A DNA stretch of 37,010 bases from JBHGBM01 sp041946965. GTDB taxonomy: Bacteria > Acidobacteriota > Terriglobia > Bryobacterales > Bryobacteraceae. Location: contig JBHGBM010000069.1 in the NCBI GenBank assembly GCA_041946965.1, positions 1 through 37,010 on the forward strand, written 5' to 3'. The position numbers were made by a program, and so were the translations under genes. Shown one piece after another: positions 7,438 through 14,799 of the stretch (position 1 is the first letter of the stretch; each line of letters opens with the position of its first letter). Below the pieces are notes generated by a model, which worked only from the letters and a program-made list of their open reading frames with translations, made no database searches and was not told the origin of the DNA.

Positions 7438-7668
7438 ATGGCAGACGAAACAAAATTGATCGACCTGCTTACGCAGCGGGACGCCGCCAAGCTTCGGAGC
7501 GCGGCGGCCGTGTTGCGCGTCATCGGATGCGAACATCTCGCGTATCAAGTTGAACAGGCGGCTGAAGGGCTCACGCGAGGGTTAAAGGACCGCGCGAAAA
7601 CCCCCCGCCCGGTGATCGCGCCGCAACCGCAGCCCGGAGCGTCGGGAATCGACTGGAGTCAATTCTGA
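7438..7668 (+). CDS. Small hypothetical protein
   Basis: The gene encodes 76 residues from ATG 7438, preceded by GTGGGGG. The N-terminal half is helical and basic (LLTQRDAAKLRSAAAVLRVI). The C-terminal quarter is proline-rich and disordered and ends in GIDWSQF. No family is recognised. It heads the middle gene cluster after the hairpin region. Confidence 0.55.
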   Translation: MADETKLIDLLTQRDAAKLRSAAAVLRVIGCEHLAYQVEQAAEGLTRGLKDRAKTPRPVIAPQPQPGASGIDWSQF

Positions 7669-7672
7669 GCTT

Positions 7673-8104
7673 ATGCGCGAACTGGACGATCTGTACGGGC
7701 AAAGGGAACGGACGATCGAGGGTCCGCTGTTCGATGGCGACCCGTTCGCCAACTCGACCGCGCAGCCGACCACGGATGAGCTGCTGATCGCGAGCCTCAT
7801 CTGGAAGCACCGCGGCCGTCAGAACCCCATCGCGATTGCAAGGCTGCGCGAACTGACGGGTTTCACCGAACGCCAGATCAAAGGCATTGTCGAGCAGCTC
7901 GTTGTCACGCACAAGATCCAGATCGGCGGGCGGAGGCAGGAACCGGTCGGGTACTTCGTCGTCGAGGATGCCGACGACCAGGCCGTCGCGGTGGAGCCTT
8001 ACGAGGCGCAGATTATTTCGATGCTGCGCCGGCTTCGGGTGCTCGCATCGCCGCGGCGGTTGCGGGAGTTCCTCGGCCAACTAGGACTTACAGGGGAGGA
8101 ATAA
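7673..8104 (+). CDS. Winged-helix regulatory protein
   Basis: The gene encodes 143 residues. Residues 33-95 form a winged helix: TTDELLIASLIWKHRG, then IARLRELTGFTERQIKGIVE as the recognition unit, and a GGRRQEPVGYFVV wing. A short C-terminal helical bundle follows (ISMLRRLRVLASPRRLREFL). Proteins of this kind are common in the middle region of Mu-like phages, where they may regulate or assist replication. The fold is well supported; the target is not known. Confidence 0.6.
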   Translation: MRELDDLYGQRERTIEGPLFDGDPFANSTAQPTTDELLIASLIWKHRGRQNPIAIARLRELTGFTERQIKGIVEQLVVTHKIQIGGRRQEPVGYFVVEDADDQAVAVEPYEAQIISMLRRLRVLASPRRLREFLGQLGLTGEE

Positions 8105-8105
8105 C

Positions 8106-8450
8106 ATGCACTGGGATCAAGAGGCCATCGGGAAGTGGGCAGATGCCACCTTTGGGCCCGCCAAGACCGCGGCCGTGATTGCGGCGCGCGCAAACGTCGA
8201 GATGGCGGAGTTGCTGCGTTGGCTGGCAAAAGATCCGTCCGGGCTCGGCGACAATACCGCGGATGAAGCTGCCGACGTAGCCATCATCCTCTTCCGGCTT
8301 GCGCACCACTGCAACTTCGATCTGATGGAAGCGGTCGGCCGCAAGATGGAGACCAATCTGAAGCGGCGCTGGGCTTCCGAAGGCGACGGCCAGGGGCGAC
8401 ACCTTCGCGTCGAGGAAGCGCATTTTCTCGAAGGAGGTTTCCGGCCGTGA
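8106..8450 (+). CDS. MazG-like nucleotide pyrophosphohydrolase
   Basis: This 114-residue protein has the all-alpha NTP pyrophosphatase signature: E32-x-x-E35 (VEMAELLRWL), then E54-x-x-D57 (TADEAADVAI), ligands for Mg2+ in the MazG/dUTPase-2 superfamily. Such enzymes convert NTPs or dNTPs to monophosphates, and in phages they are thought to trim the nucleotide pool or lower ppGpp. The start has a strong GGGGAGGAATAAC leader. The final 25 residues are extra and charged. It overlaps the next gene by four bases. The substrate cannot be read from the sequence. Confidence 0.75.
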   Translation: MHWDQEAIGKWADATFGPAKTAAVIAARANVEMAELLRWLAKDPSGLGDNTADEAADVAIILFRLAHHCNFDLMEAVGRKMETNLKRRWASEGDGQGRHLRVEEAHFLEGGFRP

Positions 8451-8659
8451 CAATTGAGGCGATTCTCCGCTTCGTGTTTGGTTGCCACCACAAGCGCACT
8501 GCACGTCCGCTGTCGATGCTGGACGGCCGCAGGGTGCCGTGCTACGTCGCGTGCCTGGATTGCGGCAGGGAACTGCCCTATGACTGGCGCCACATGCGCA
8601 TTCAGGCCAGACCGGAAACGGAATGCGGCGCCTCCCGGCGCGTCAGGGTGGAGGGTTGA
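8447..8659 (+). CDS. Small zinc-finger-like protein (CHH...CLDCG)
   Basis: The gene encodes 70 residues from GTG 8447, with a four-base overlap. C13-H14-H15 and C36-x-x-C39 within ACLDCGRELPYDWRHMRI form a likely zinc site. Short proteins with a 'CLDCG...YDW..M' core are, as I recall, frequent in Acidobacteria genomes, which supports the host guess. Function is unknown. Confidence 0.6.
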   Translation: MTIEAILRFVFGCHHKRTARPLSMLDGRRVPCYVACLDCGRELPYDWRHMRIQARPETECGASRRVRVEG

Positions 8660-8691
8660 GATGAACGCCGCCGAGGTATACGCGGGGTCGG

Positions 8692-8973
8692 ATGGCGAAC
8701 TGCCGGGTGCTCGCCGAGCACGGCGCGGCGCTCGGAATCACGTACGGATGGAAGGAAGATCCGGCGCAGCCGTTTCACTCCTGGGTGCTGTACGTGGATC
8801 TCCCGCCAGGCCAGGTGAGCTTCCACACGGCGCAGCGCCTCACCGGCCCGGATTACGCGGGCGACTGGGACGGCCAGCACTTCAGCGCCAACAGGATCAT
8901 CGCATTCTGCAACGAGATCCTGAGCAGGCCCACCGGGCAGCAGGACTTCGCCTTCGAGGTGGCCAATGCCTGA
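8692..8973 (+). CDS. Hypothetical protein, possibly frameshifted at its 5' end
   Basis: From ATG 8692 the frame encodes 93 residues, including ITYGWKEDPAQPFHSWVLYV and a helical C terminus (ANRIIAFCNEIL). A better start, ATG 8661, follows GGAGGGTTGAG right after the previous stop, but lies in another frame (MNAAEVYAG) and soon turns non-coding in character. A one-base change between 8661 and 8692 would join the two. Either the gene really starts at 8692 or it carries a frameshift. No family is recognised. It overlaps the next gene by eight bases. Confidence 0.55.
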   Translation: MANCRVLAEHGAALGITYGWKEDPAQPFHSWVLYVDLPPGQVSFHTAQRLTGPDYAGDWDGQHFSANRIIAFCNEILSRPTGQQDFAFEVANA

Positions 8974-9415
8974 CGTAAAGTACATCCGCGCCATCTTCGC
9001 CACGGCCCGCGAGCACGGCATCAGCAGCGAGGAAGTCCACGATGCCATCTGGGCAGGGTGGGAAAAGAAATCCGTAAAGGACCTGACCACGGCCGAGGCG
9101 TGCCAGTTACTCGACGGGCTCCGCGGCCGTCGCCGGTCCACGCGTTCAGGTTGCGACTCGCGGCGCCGCCACGCGATGGGAAATCACGGCCGCCGCGACT
9201 ACGACCGCTCCCAGGACCCGAACTACGTCATCAACGAACGCGAGATGCAGATGCTGCGCGAGGCCGCGGCGCTGCGGAACTGGGACGAGGGCGTCTTGAC
9301 CCGCTTTATTGAGAGGCAACTTGGCAGACCCGAGATCCGCACCATGGCCGAGTTCAACCGCGTGTTCTGGCCGCTCAAGGCCATGAACCGCAGAGAGGGC
9401 AAGTATAATGGCTGA
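8966..9415 (+). CDS. GemA-like regulatory protein (Mu gp16 family)
   Basis: This 149-residue protein matches the layout of Mu gp16/GemA: an N-terminal helical repeat (MPDVKYIRAIFATAREHGIS), then SVKDLTTAEACQLLDGLRG, a charged linker, and a C-terminal helical domain (LREAAALRNWDEGVLTRFIE ... KAMNRREG). In Mu, GemA affects host gene expression and DNA topology, but its mechanism is unclear. Its place between the middle and late genes matches Mu. The middle linker (residues 54-75) is Arg-rich and may be disordered. Confidence 0.6.
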   Translation: MPDVKYIRAIFATAREHGISSEEVHDAIWAGWEKKSVKDLTTAEACQLLDGLRGRRRSTRSGCDSRRRHAMGNHGRRDYDRSQDPNYVINEREMQMLREAAALRNWDEGVLTRFIERQLGRPEIRTMAEFNRVFWPLKAMNRREGKYNG

Positions 9416-9509
9416 CCCGCGCACGCGCCGCGAGAAGATTGAGGACCTGCTGGCCGGCATCCTGATCGTCGCCGTCTTCCTGCTGGCTATGCTTATACCC
9501 TGCGACTGA
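9408..9509 (+). CDS. 33-residue single-pass membrane peptide
   Basis: ATG 9408 to TGA 9509 encodes a charged head (MADPRTRREKIEDLLAG) followed by one hydrophobic segment (ILIVAVFLLAMLIP). GAGAGGG upstream gives a ribosome site. It overlaps the GemA-like gene by eight bases. Its size and topology would allow a holin-like or small regulatory membrane role, but nothing proves it. Confidence 0.5.
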   Translation: MADPRTRREKIEDLLAGILIVAVFLLAMLIPCD

Positions 9510-9510
9510 C

Positions 9511-9786
9511 ATGATCGAACTGCCGCTCCGGGACATGATCGACGTATTCACTGCCGCGCGGGCCGTCGGCGTGTCCCCGGAGACGATCCGGCGCTGGTGC
9601 GACCAGGGCCGAATCCCCTGCGTGAAACTCGTCGGGCGTTGGCGCATCTTCAGATCGGAGTTTGTGACCTGGATCAGCACGTCCACGATCCTGCCCTTGG
9701 TACCCCTCGAAGATCCCTCAAAAAAAACATCCACAAAACCCACAAAACCCACAAAACAGTTAGACCTGTTCAACGCCGAAGCCTGA
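9511..9786 (+). CDS. MerR/excisionase-like helix-turn-helix protein
   Basis: The gene encodes 91 residues. Residues 10-57 fit the HTH_17/MerR-excisionase fold: VFTAARAVGVSPETIRRWCD, GRIPCVKLVGRWRIF and a closing EFVTWI helix. The C-terminal 30 residues form a low-complexity tail made by three perfect 9-base repeats (9731-9757) and an eight-A run, ending in QLDLFNAEA. A transposable phage needs no excisionase, so it more likely acts as a transcription regulator of the late genes, which follow after a 106-base gap. Confidence 0.7.
   Translation: MIELPLRDMIDVFTAARAVGVSPETIRRWCDQGRIPCVKLVGRWRIFRSEFVTWISTSTILPLVPLEDPSKKTSTKPTKPTKQLDLFNAEA
9731..9757 (+). repeat. Three tandem copies of CCACAAAAC
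   Basis: Three perfect 9-base units encode the T-K-P-T-K-P-T-K tail of the preceding helix-turn-helix protein. The unit length is a multiple of three, so copy-number change would alter tail length without breaking the frame. Confidence 0.85.
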
Positions 9787-9826
9787 TACTCGATCCCAGC
9801 ATGTAACCTCCTTGGGTGTTGGTGAC

Positions 9827-9858
9827 GGGCCGGCTTTCTTGGCGAGGGAGGCCGGCCC
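9827..9858 (+). promoter_or_regulatory. GC-rich hairpin before the late genes
   Basis: GGGCCGGC (9827-9834) pairs perfectly with GCCGGCCC (9851-9858) around a 16-base loop. It lies in the 106-base gap between the excisionase-like gene and the first late gene. There is no T-tract. It may be a pause or attenuation site, or part of late control; I could not identify a convincing -10/-35 pair there. Confidence 0.45.
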
Positions 9859-9892
9859 GGCTTCCGGGAGTTGCAGTCGAGAGGAGAGCAGA

Positions 9893-10183
9893 TTGAACGA
9901 CGTTCATAAGCTCCGCGTGGATATCATGCGGTTCCGCGACGAGTTGCTGCGCAACCCCCAGCGGACCGAAGCCGATGACATGGTGGTCGAAGCCTCGATG
10001 GTGCTGGCCGATCTCCTGATTCAGTACGAGCGAAAGCAGCCGCGTACGACGGAAGACCGGCACGCGAGCCGCGTCAAGCAGATCCTGCGAAGCTACAACG
10101 CGATCAATCATCAGCGGGCGGTGCGCGACAACGACGTGGAAGCCCTGGAGGTGTTCCGGGAGCCGTTCAGCGGCGTGGAGTGA
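9893..10183 (+). CDS. Small helical hypothetical protein
   Basis: The start is taken as TTG 9893 because a strong GAGAGGAGAG site precedes it; the frame extends upstream to 9812 but crosses the hairpin. The 96-residue product is wholly helical and charged (LRVDIMRFRDELLRNPQRTE; VLADLLIQYERKQ). It overlaps the next gene by four bases. No family is recognised. It is the first gene of the late block. Confidence 0.55.
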   Translation: MNDVHKLRVDIMRFRDELLRNPQRTEADDMVVEASMVLADLLIQYERKQPRTTEDRHASRVKQILRSYNAINHQRAVRDNDVEALEVFREPFSGVE

Positions 10184-10407
10184 CCATGCCTGGCATGAAC
10201 GAACTGGAGCAACTTGCGAAGAGCTACGGCCTGGCGATCGCCATCCTGATCGTCGGAGGTTGCGTGCTGGCGTACACCGTCCTGACCCTCTGGCGCGAGA
10301 ACCTGCGCACGCAAGCGAAGTTGGAGACGGTGCTGACCGAGCGCATCAAAGCGCTGGAGACCATAACGGAGGCGCATGTTAAACGCGATCGTTCTGACCA
10401 TCCTTGA
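10180..10407 (+). CDS. Small membrane protein (holin candidate)
   Basis: The gene encodes 75 residues from GTG 10180, coupled to the previous stop; ATG 10186 is an alternative start. One transmembrane helix (LAIAILIVGGCVLAYTVLTL, residues 19-38) is followed by a charged coiled coil (LRTQAKLETVLTERIKALET). Small membrane proteins just upstream of terminase are often holins in Mu-like phages. With only one span and no endolysin next door, this remains a guess. A spanin-like role is an alternative. Confidence 0.5.
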   Translation: MTMPGMNELEQLAKSYGLAIAILIVGGCVLAYTVLTLWRENLRTQAKLETVLTERIKALETITEAHVKRDRSDHP

Positions 10408-10510
10408 GCTCAAACTGCGGTGGCACTGCTGGCGAGCGCGCCGCGAACTCCTGTTCAGCGAGGCCGACGCGGAGATCGCCGCTTTGCGGCTCATCACCGG
10501 GAGGGTGTAG
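10376..10510 (+). CDS. 44-residue hypothetical protein
   Basis: ATG 10376 to TAG 10510 overlaps the 3' end of the membrane-protein gene by 32 bases in another frame and ends directly before the terminase start. It begins MLNAIVLTILELKLRWHCWR and ends in a helical acidic stretch. The nested arrangement behind a membrane-protein gene recalls lysis pairs, but there is no lipobox. Support is modest. Confidence 0.45.
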   Translation: MLNAIVLTILELKLRWHCWRARRELLFSEADAEIAALRLITGRV

Positions 10511-11035
10511 TTGGCTTACGACACGAAAGCCCAGGAATTCGCGTACGGCTTCTATGCGCGCGGATGGTCGCGGGAAAGATCGCTGGCCGAAATCCGCAAA
10601 CAGTATCCGGGGTTTTCGGGTTCCACCTGGGACGAATGGGTCAAGAAACTGGACTGGCCGGCGCGGCGCGCCGCGGCCGACGCCAAGCTGCGGGAATTCG
10701 ATGATCTCTGCCGCGACACGGCCCGGCTCTTGTTAATGGAATTGAACGAGATCCGGGAACGGTTGGTAGGGCAGATCCGGAATGCCAAAGAGCCGGACAC
10801 CCAGATCGTCTACGCCTACAACTCCATTTCGAAGCAGATCGCCGAGTTGGCGCGCACTCACCTGGAAGACCGGGATGGGCAACGGGTAACGATGGAGGTC
10901 CTTCGCAGGGCATTCGACAAGTTCATGGAGGAATTGCGCGGCATCGATGGCCTGGCGCGCCCGCTCGAAGCGAACGCCGAAGCCATCGGCCAGGCTGTGG
11001 CGAGAATTGCGGACGAATTTGGGGTGGAGGCGTGA
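10511..11035 (+). CDS. Terminase small subunit (Mu gp27/DUF1804-like)
   Basis: The start is TTG 10511, with GGGAGGG upstream, giving 174 residues. The N terminus holds a helix-turn-helix suited to DNA recognition (AYGFYARGWSRERSLAEIRK ... GFSGSTWDEWVKKLDWP). Long helices follow (LLLMELNEIRERLVGQIRN) for ring assembly. It directly precedes the large terminase, as in Mu. Its role is to recognise the phage end and start headful packaging. The family assignment rests on architecture and order rather than a specific motif. Confidence 0.7.
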   Translation: MAYDTKAQEFAYGFYARGWSRERSLAEIRKQYPGFSGSTWDEWVKKLDWPARRAAADAKLREFDDLCRDTARLLLMELNEIRERLVGQIRNAKEPDTQIVYAYNSISKQIAELARTHLEDRDGQRVTMEVLRRAFDKFMEELRGIDGLARPLEANAEAIGQAVARIADEFGVEA

Positions 11036-11042
11036 TTTCCTG

Positions 11043-12512
11043 ATGGCGAAACGCGCAAAATCAGCGTTGAGTGCGGCTGACCTGGCCGAGCGCACCGAGC
11101 GCATGCTCAAGGGTGCGCGGCCCGAAGACCGCATGACCAAGGATGAGCGTATCCGCCGCGGGCGGGACGATTGGTCCTGGTTTTGCCGCTATTACCTCGC
11201 GCACTACTTCACTTCCGAACCGGCCGAGTTTCACCGGGAGTTGATCAGCCTCGCATGGACGGTGGACCGCTTCGCGGGCGCCGCCCCGCGCGAGCACGCC
11301 AAATCCACGGTGGTGGGCTTCGCCCGCGTGATCCACGCCGTGTGCTACAAACTGACCCACTTCACCGTAGTCTTCCGCGAGTCGGACGGCATCTCGCAGA
11401 TCGCCGTCGATGACATACGCGTTGAGTTCGAAGAAAACGAGCGCATCCGGGAAGACTTCGGCGATCTGATCGGCGGGCGCAAGTGGACCGCGGGCGAGTT
11501 CGTCACATCGACGGATATCAAGATCATGGGCCGCGGCCGGTTCAGTTCCGCCCGCGGACTGAAGCACAAGCAGCACCGGCCCGATCTGGTTATTGTCGAT
11601 GACATCGAAGACGACGAGCTGGTGGAAAGCAAGGAACAGCGCGAGAAGCTGGACCGCTGGTTCCGCCGCGTGGTCTCCAATATCGTCGGGCCTGGCGGCA
11701 AGCTCTTCATCATCGGCACGATCCTGCATCACGATTCGTTGCTCTCCCGGCTGCTGAAGCAGACGGACGTGTTCACGACGCGCATCTGGCGCGCGATCGG
11801 CGACAACGGCAAACCGCTCTGGCCCGCGCGCTGGCCGCTCTCCCGTCTTGAAGCCAAAAAGAAGGAGATCGGCGCGCGCAACTTCGCAACCGAGTTCCAG
11901 AACAACGCGGCCAACGAGGAAGAGCAGATCTTCAGCGCGAACCTTTGGAAGTACTACCGGGATGAGGACGTGGCCGGCGAGCTCGCCGAGGCCGCCGCCA
12001 TCGATCCCGCCATCGGCCAGAAGCAGAAGAACGACGACACGGCCGTTGCGGTGGTCGGCGAACGGGCGGGCAATTACTACATCCTGGCGGTGAAGCTCGG
12101 CAAGCTGAAGATCCAGGCCCAGGTGGAACTGGTCTTCACCACTTATCGCAGATTCCCGTCGCTTCTGAGGTTCGGCTTCGAAACCGTGGCATACCAGTCG
12201 GCGCTGAAGCAGCTTGTCGATGAGCGCTCGCGCCAGGAAAACCTCCAGATTCCCGCCGTGGCGGTGGATGATCTCTCTTCGGACAAACTGAAGCGGATCT
12301 CCACGCTCGCGCCTCTTGCCGAGCAGGGCCGTATCTGGTGGCCGAGCGCGAGCAGTTCCTATTGGACGCCCGACATCGAGCGCTGCAAAGAGGAATTCGA
12401 GGAACTCGGCTGCTCCAGCAACTCTCACGACGACGGTCCCGACGCCGTGGAGCGGGCCATCAAGCTGCTGCGCGGACGTAGCGGCCGGAAAGGGAGGGTG
12501 ATGCTGTGGTGA
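11043..12512 (+). CDS. Terminase large subunit
   Basis: From ATG 11043 the protein has 489 residues; the frame opens earlier, but only this start lies after the small subunit gene. The ATPase half has a Walker A-like loop at 82-89 (PREHAKST) and Walker B at 182-187 (LVIVDD) with following acidic residues. The nuclease half shows acidic residues at D321 and D331-D332 and the C-terminal HDDGPDA motif at 462-468, typical of the RNase H-like nuclease. It is the motor that packages DNA and cuts it. It overlaps the portal gene by four bases. Confidence 0.92.
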   Translation: MAKRAKSALSAADLAERTERMLKGARPEDRMTKDERIRRGRDDWSWFCRYYLAHYFTSEPAEFHRELISLAWTVDRFAGAAPREHAKSTVVGFARVIHAVCYKLTHFTVVFRESDGISQIAVDDIRVEFEENERIREDFGDLIGGRKWTAGEFVTSTDIKIMGRGRFSSARGLKHKQHRPDLVIVDDIEDDELVESKEQREKLDRWFRRVVSNIVGPGGKLFIIGTILHHDSLLSRLLKQTDVFTTRIWRAIGDNGKPLWPARWPLSRLEAKKKEIGARNFATEFQNNAANEEEQIFSANLWKYYRDEDVAGELAEAAAIDPAIGQKQKNDDTAVAVVGERAGNYYILAVKLGKLKIQAQVELVFTTYRRFPSLLRFGFETVAYQSALKQLVDERSRQENLQIPAVAVDDLSSDKLKRISTLAPLAEQGRIWWPSASSSYWTPDIERCKEEFEELGCSSNSHDDGPDAVERAIKLLRGRSGRKGRVMLW

Positions 12513-13900
12513 AATCCGCCGAGGTGTTTCTGCTGGATAGCGACTCGGGCGCGATCGCCAGGGTGAACGCGCCCGGCCTGATCGCCGCGCTCTATACCCA
12601 GGCCGAGTTTCACCAGGTCCAAAAGGCGGCGGGCGAGAACTCCGGTTCCCGCCGGCTGCGCCAGAAGTACGGCATCACCATCGACGGCGTGCAATGCGCC
12701 TCCAGACCCTTCGACTTCTACACCTACGCGTATGCCACGACCTTGAGCACCTATCACGCGCGGGCCGTGCGCGCGAAGGCGCGCGACATCGCCGGGGGCA
12801 AATGGAAGATCACCGGCGACGGGCCGCTGCGGGATGAAATCGCAGGCTGGTTCCGATCCGCGTTTCCGCGCCTGCGCTTCAAGGATGGCCTGGTCAACGT
12901 GTGGACAGACTACGAGGCGCTCGGGAACGGGTATCTGGAGGTGATCCCCGATAAGGAGGGTAAGCCCGCGCAACTGGCTCATGTGCCGGCCACCGAGGTC
13001 TGGGTTCGCCTGGACGGCAACGGCTTCGTCCAGCAACTCCACGGCGAGTACTCTCACTTCAAGTTATTCGGCGTACCCGACGAAGAGCTTCCGGAGGCGC
13101 TGGTGGCGAAGGCCGCCACGGCCATCATGCCGTTCCACCGCTATATGCCGTGGTCTCCGTTTTATGGGGTGCCGAGCATCATGCCGGCATGGAACGCCGT
13201 AGCGCTCACGGTGCTCTGCGCCGAATACAACCTGCACTTCTTTTCGAACAACGCGATTCCGGACTATGCCGTGTTGCTCGAAGGCGACTGGCCGGATGAT
13301 GCCGAAGACCTGATCCGGGAATATTTCCGCACCCACTTGAAAGGGCAGCATCACAAGACTCTCGCGCTGAAGCTGCCGCAAGGCAACAAGATCACTTTCG
13401 AGCGGCTCACCAGCGATGGAGTGAAGGAAGGCGGCTTCCGCCTGCTGCGCCAGGATTGCCGCGACGAAATCATTCACGCGCACGGCGTTCCGCCCCAGAA
13501 GGTCGGCATCGTGGAGACCGGGAAACTCGGCGGCAACCTGGCCAGCGAACAGCGCGTGGAGTACAAGGATTCCATCGTTGCGCCCGGCCAGGAGCGTTTG
13601 TCCGATGGCCTGAATGCGATCATCCAGGCGCGTTGGGAAACCGAGGAATACCGCTTCGAATTTGAACCGCTGAATGTAGAGGATCAACGGCTGAATGCCG
13701 AGATAGACGAACGCTATCTGCGCAGCCGCGTAGTAACTCCCAATGAAGTCCGGAGCATCCGTTTTCCGGACCGCGAGCCGCTGGAGGGCGGCGACGAACC
13801 GCTCTCCAGCGGACCTGCGCTCGATCCACTGGCGGACCAGGCGTTACAGCAGATGCAACAGGAAGTGCGCGCGGCGATCGCGCGGGAGGCGGAGGTATGA
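12509..13900 (+). CDS. Portal protein (PBSX/HK97 type)
   Basis: The start is GTG 12509, overlapping the terminase stop; a GTG at 12506 would add one residue. The 463-residue protein has the portal core: PFHRYMPWSPFYGVPSIMPA, the N-rich helix around AEYNLHFFSNNAIP, and VPPQKVGIVETGKLGGNLAS with the long helix behind it. It resembles the PBSX-type portal family rather than the DUF935 portal of Mu. The portal forms the dodecameric ring at one capsid vertex for DNA entry and tail attachment. Confidence 0.88.
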   Translation: MKSAEVFLLDSDSGAIARVNAPGLIAALYTQAEFHQVQKAAGENSGSRRLRQKYGITIDGVQCASRPFDFYTYAYATTLSTYHARAVRAKARDIAGGKWKITGDGPLRDEIAGWFRSAFPRLRFKDGLVNVWTDYEALGNGYLEVIPDKEGKPAQLAHVPATEVWVRLDGNGFVQQLHGEYSHFKLFGVPDEELPEALVAKAATAIMPFHRYMPWSPFYGVPSIMPAWNAVALTVLCAEYNLHFFSNNAIPDYAVLLEGDWPDDAEDLIREYFRTHLKGQHHKTLALKLPQGNKITFERLTSDGVKEGGFRLLRQDCRDEIIHAHGVPPQKVGIVETGKLGGNLASEQRVEYKDSIVAPGQERLSDGLNAIIQARWETEEYRFEFEPLNVEDQRLNAEIDERYLRSRVVTPNEVRSIRFPDREPLEGGDEPLSSGPALDPLADQALQQMQQEVRAAIAREAEV

Positions 13901-14799
13901 CCTGCGCCCACGCCGTCTTCGCAGCCACGGCGCGCTACGCCCGCAAGGTCAATCGCGGGCCGCGGCGGTTCAACCGGGGCCGCGCCTCGCGCCCGCTCAC
14001 GCGGATGCTGCGCGACTACTGGGCCAGCGGCATTGACGCGCTTTTTTCTTTCCTCTCCAAGCACGATGGCTGGGAAAAGATCCAGCAGCACGTCTGGTGG
14101 GCCCTGGCGGCTCGGGAATACGCGAAGGCCATGAGCGATTCCGACCGCCGCTTCCTCGCCGGACTGCTGGCCAGCTTCGGTTACTACGGCGACATCGAAC
14201 AACGCGCCGCCGCGATCATCGAGGCGACATCCTGCGCCACCTTTGAGGAAGCGGCCAGATTTGCTCTGCGCCAACTGGGTGTAGTTTCTCCGGACTTCGA
14301 GCTGCGCAACGAAGCCGTGCGGGAGCGGTTGCTTGCGCGCGGCGAGGCGGCGGTGTTGGCCACGCGCCACAATATCGATGACGCGCTCGGCACGATCGTA
14401 CAGCACTTCTACGAACTCGGGCGCAACCCCTATGACCAGCGGTTCGTGGACGAACTGCGGGAGGTGCTCGGCTATCAATGCGACTGGCAGGCCCGCCGCT
14501 TCGCCTTGACCGAGACGGGGATTGCGGCCGAGATCGCTCAGGCCGAGACCTACCGGCGCAACGGGGTGCATGCGAAGCAATGGAACATCCTGGACGTCAA
14601 CACGCGGCCGAGCCACCAGGCGCTGGCCGGAGTGGTGGCCGGGATCGACGACAAGTTCGATGTGGGTGGGTTTCCGGCGGATCACCCGCTCGATCCGCGA
14701 CTGCCGCCGGAGGAGTTGTGCAACTGTCACTGCTGGCTATCGCCCGTTTTGGAAGACGACTTCCAGGTCGATCCAGCGCAGATTTGGGAGGGTCAATGA
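13897..14799 (+). CDS. Mu gpF-like minor head protein (head morphogenesis)
   Basis: The gene encodes 300 residues and overlaps both neighbours by four bases. The C-terminal third carries the gpF/SPP1 gp7 signature: a long helix, then KQWNILDVNTRPSHQALAG and a closing CNCHC cluster at PEELCNCHCWLSP. These proteins enter the procapsid with the portal. The first 30 residues are Arg-rich. The cysteine/histidine cluster (C-x-C-H-C) could bind metal. Confidence 0.85.
   Translation: MTCAHAVFAATARYARKVNRGPRRFNRGRASRPLTRMLRDYWASGIDALFSFLSKHDGWEKIQQHVWWALAAREYAKAMSDSDRRFLAGLLASFGYYGDIEQRAAAIIEATSCATFEEAARFALRQLGVVSPDFELRNEAVRERLLARGEAAVLATRHNIDDALGTIVQHFYELGRNPYDQRFVDELREVLGYQCDWQARRFALTETGIAAEIAQAETYRRNGVHAKQWNILDVNTRPSHQALAGVVAGIDDKFDVGGFPADHPLDPRLPPEELCNCHCWLSPVLEDDFQVDPAQIWEGQ

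Noticed and set aside
9718..9730. A-run in the regulator as a programmed frameshift site
   Set aside because: Both alternative frames soon close and no downstream fusion partner was seen; I keep only the phase-variation idea.
9511..9786. Excisionase of an integrase system
   Set aside because: No tyrosine or serine integrase is present and the phage carries a DDE transposase, so a regulator is more likely.
11061..12428. 455-residue minus-strand frame opposite the large terminase
   Set aside because: The terminase frame has Walker and nuclease motifs; the minus-strand frame has none and arises from GC-rich codon bias.
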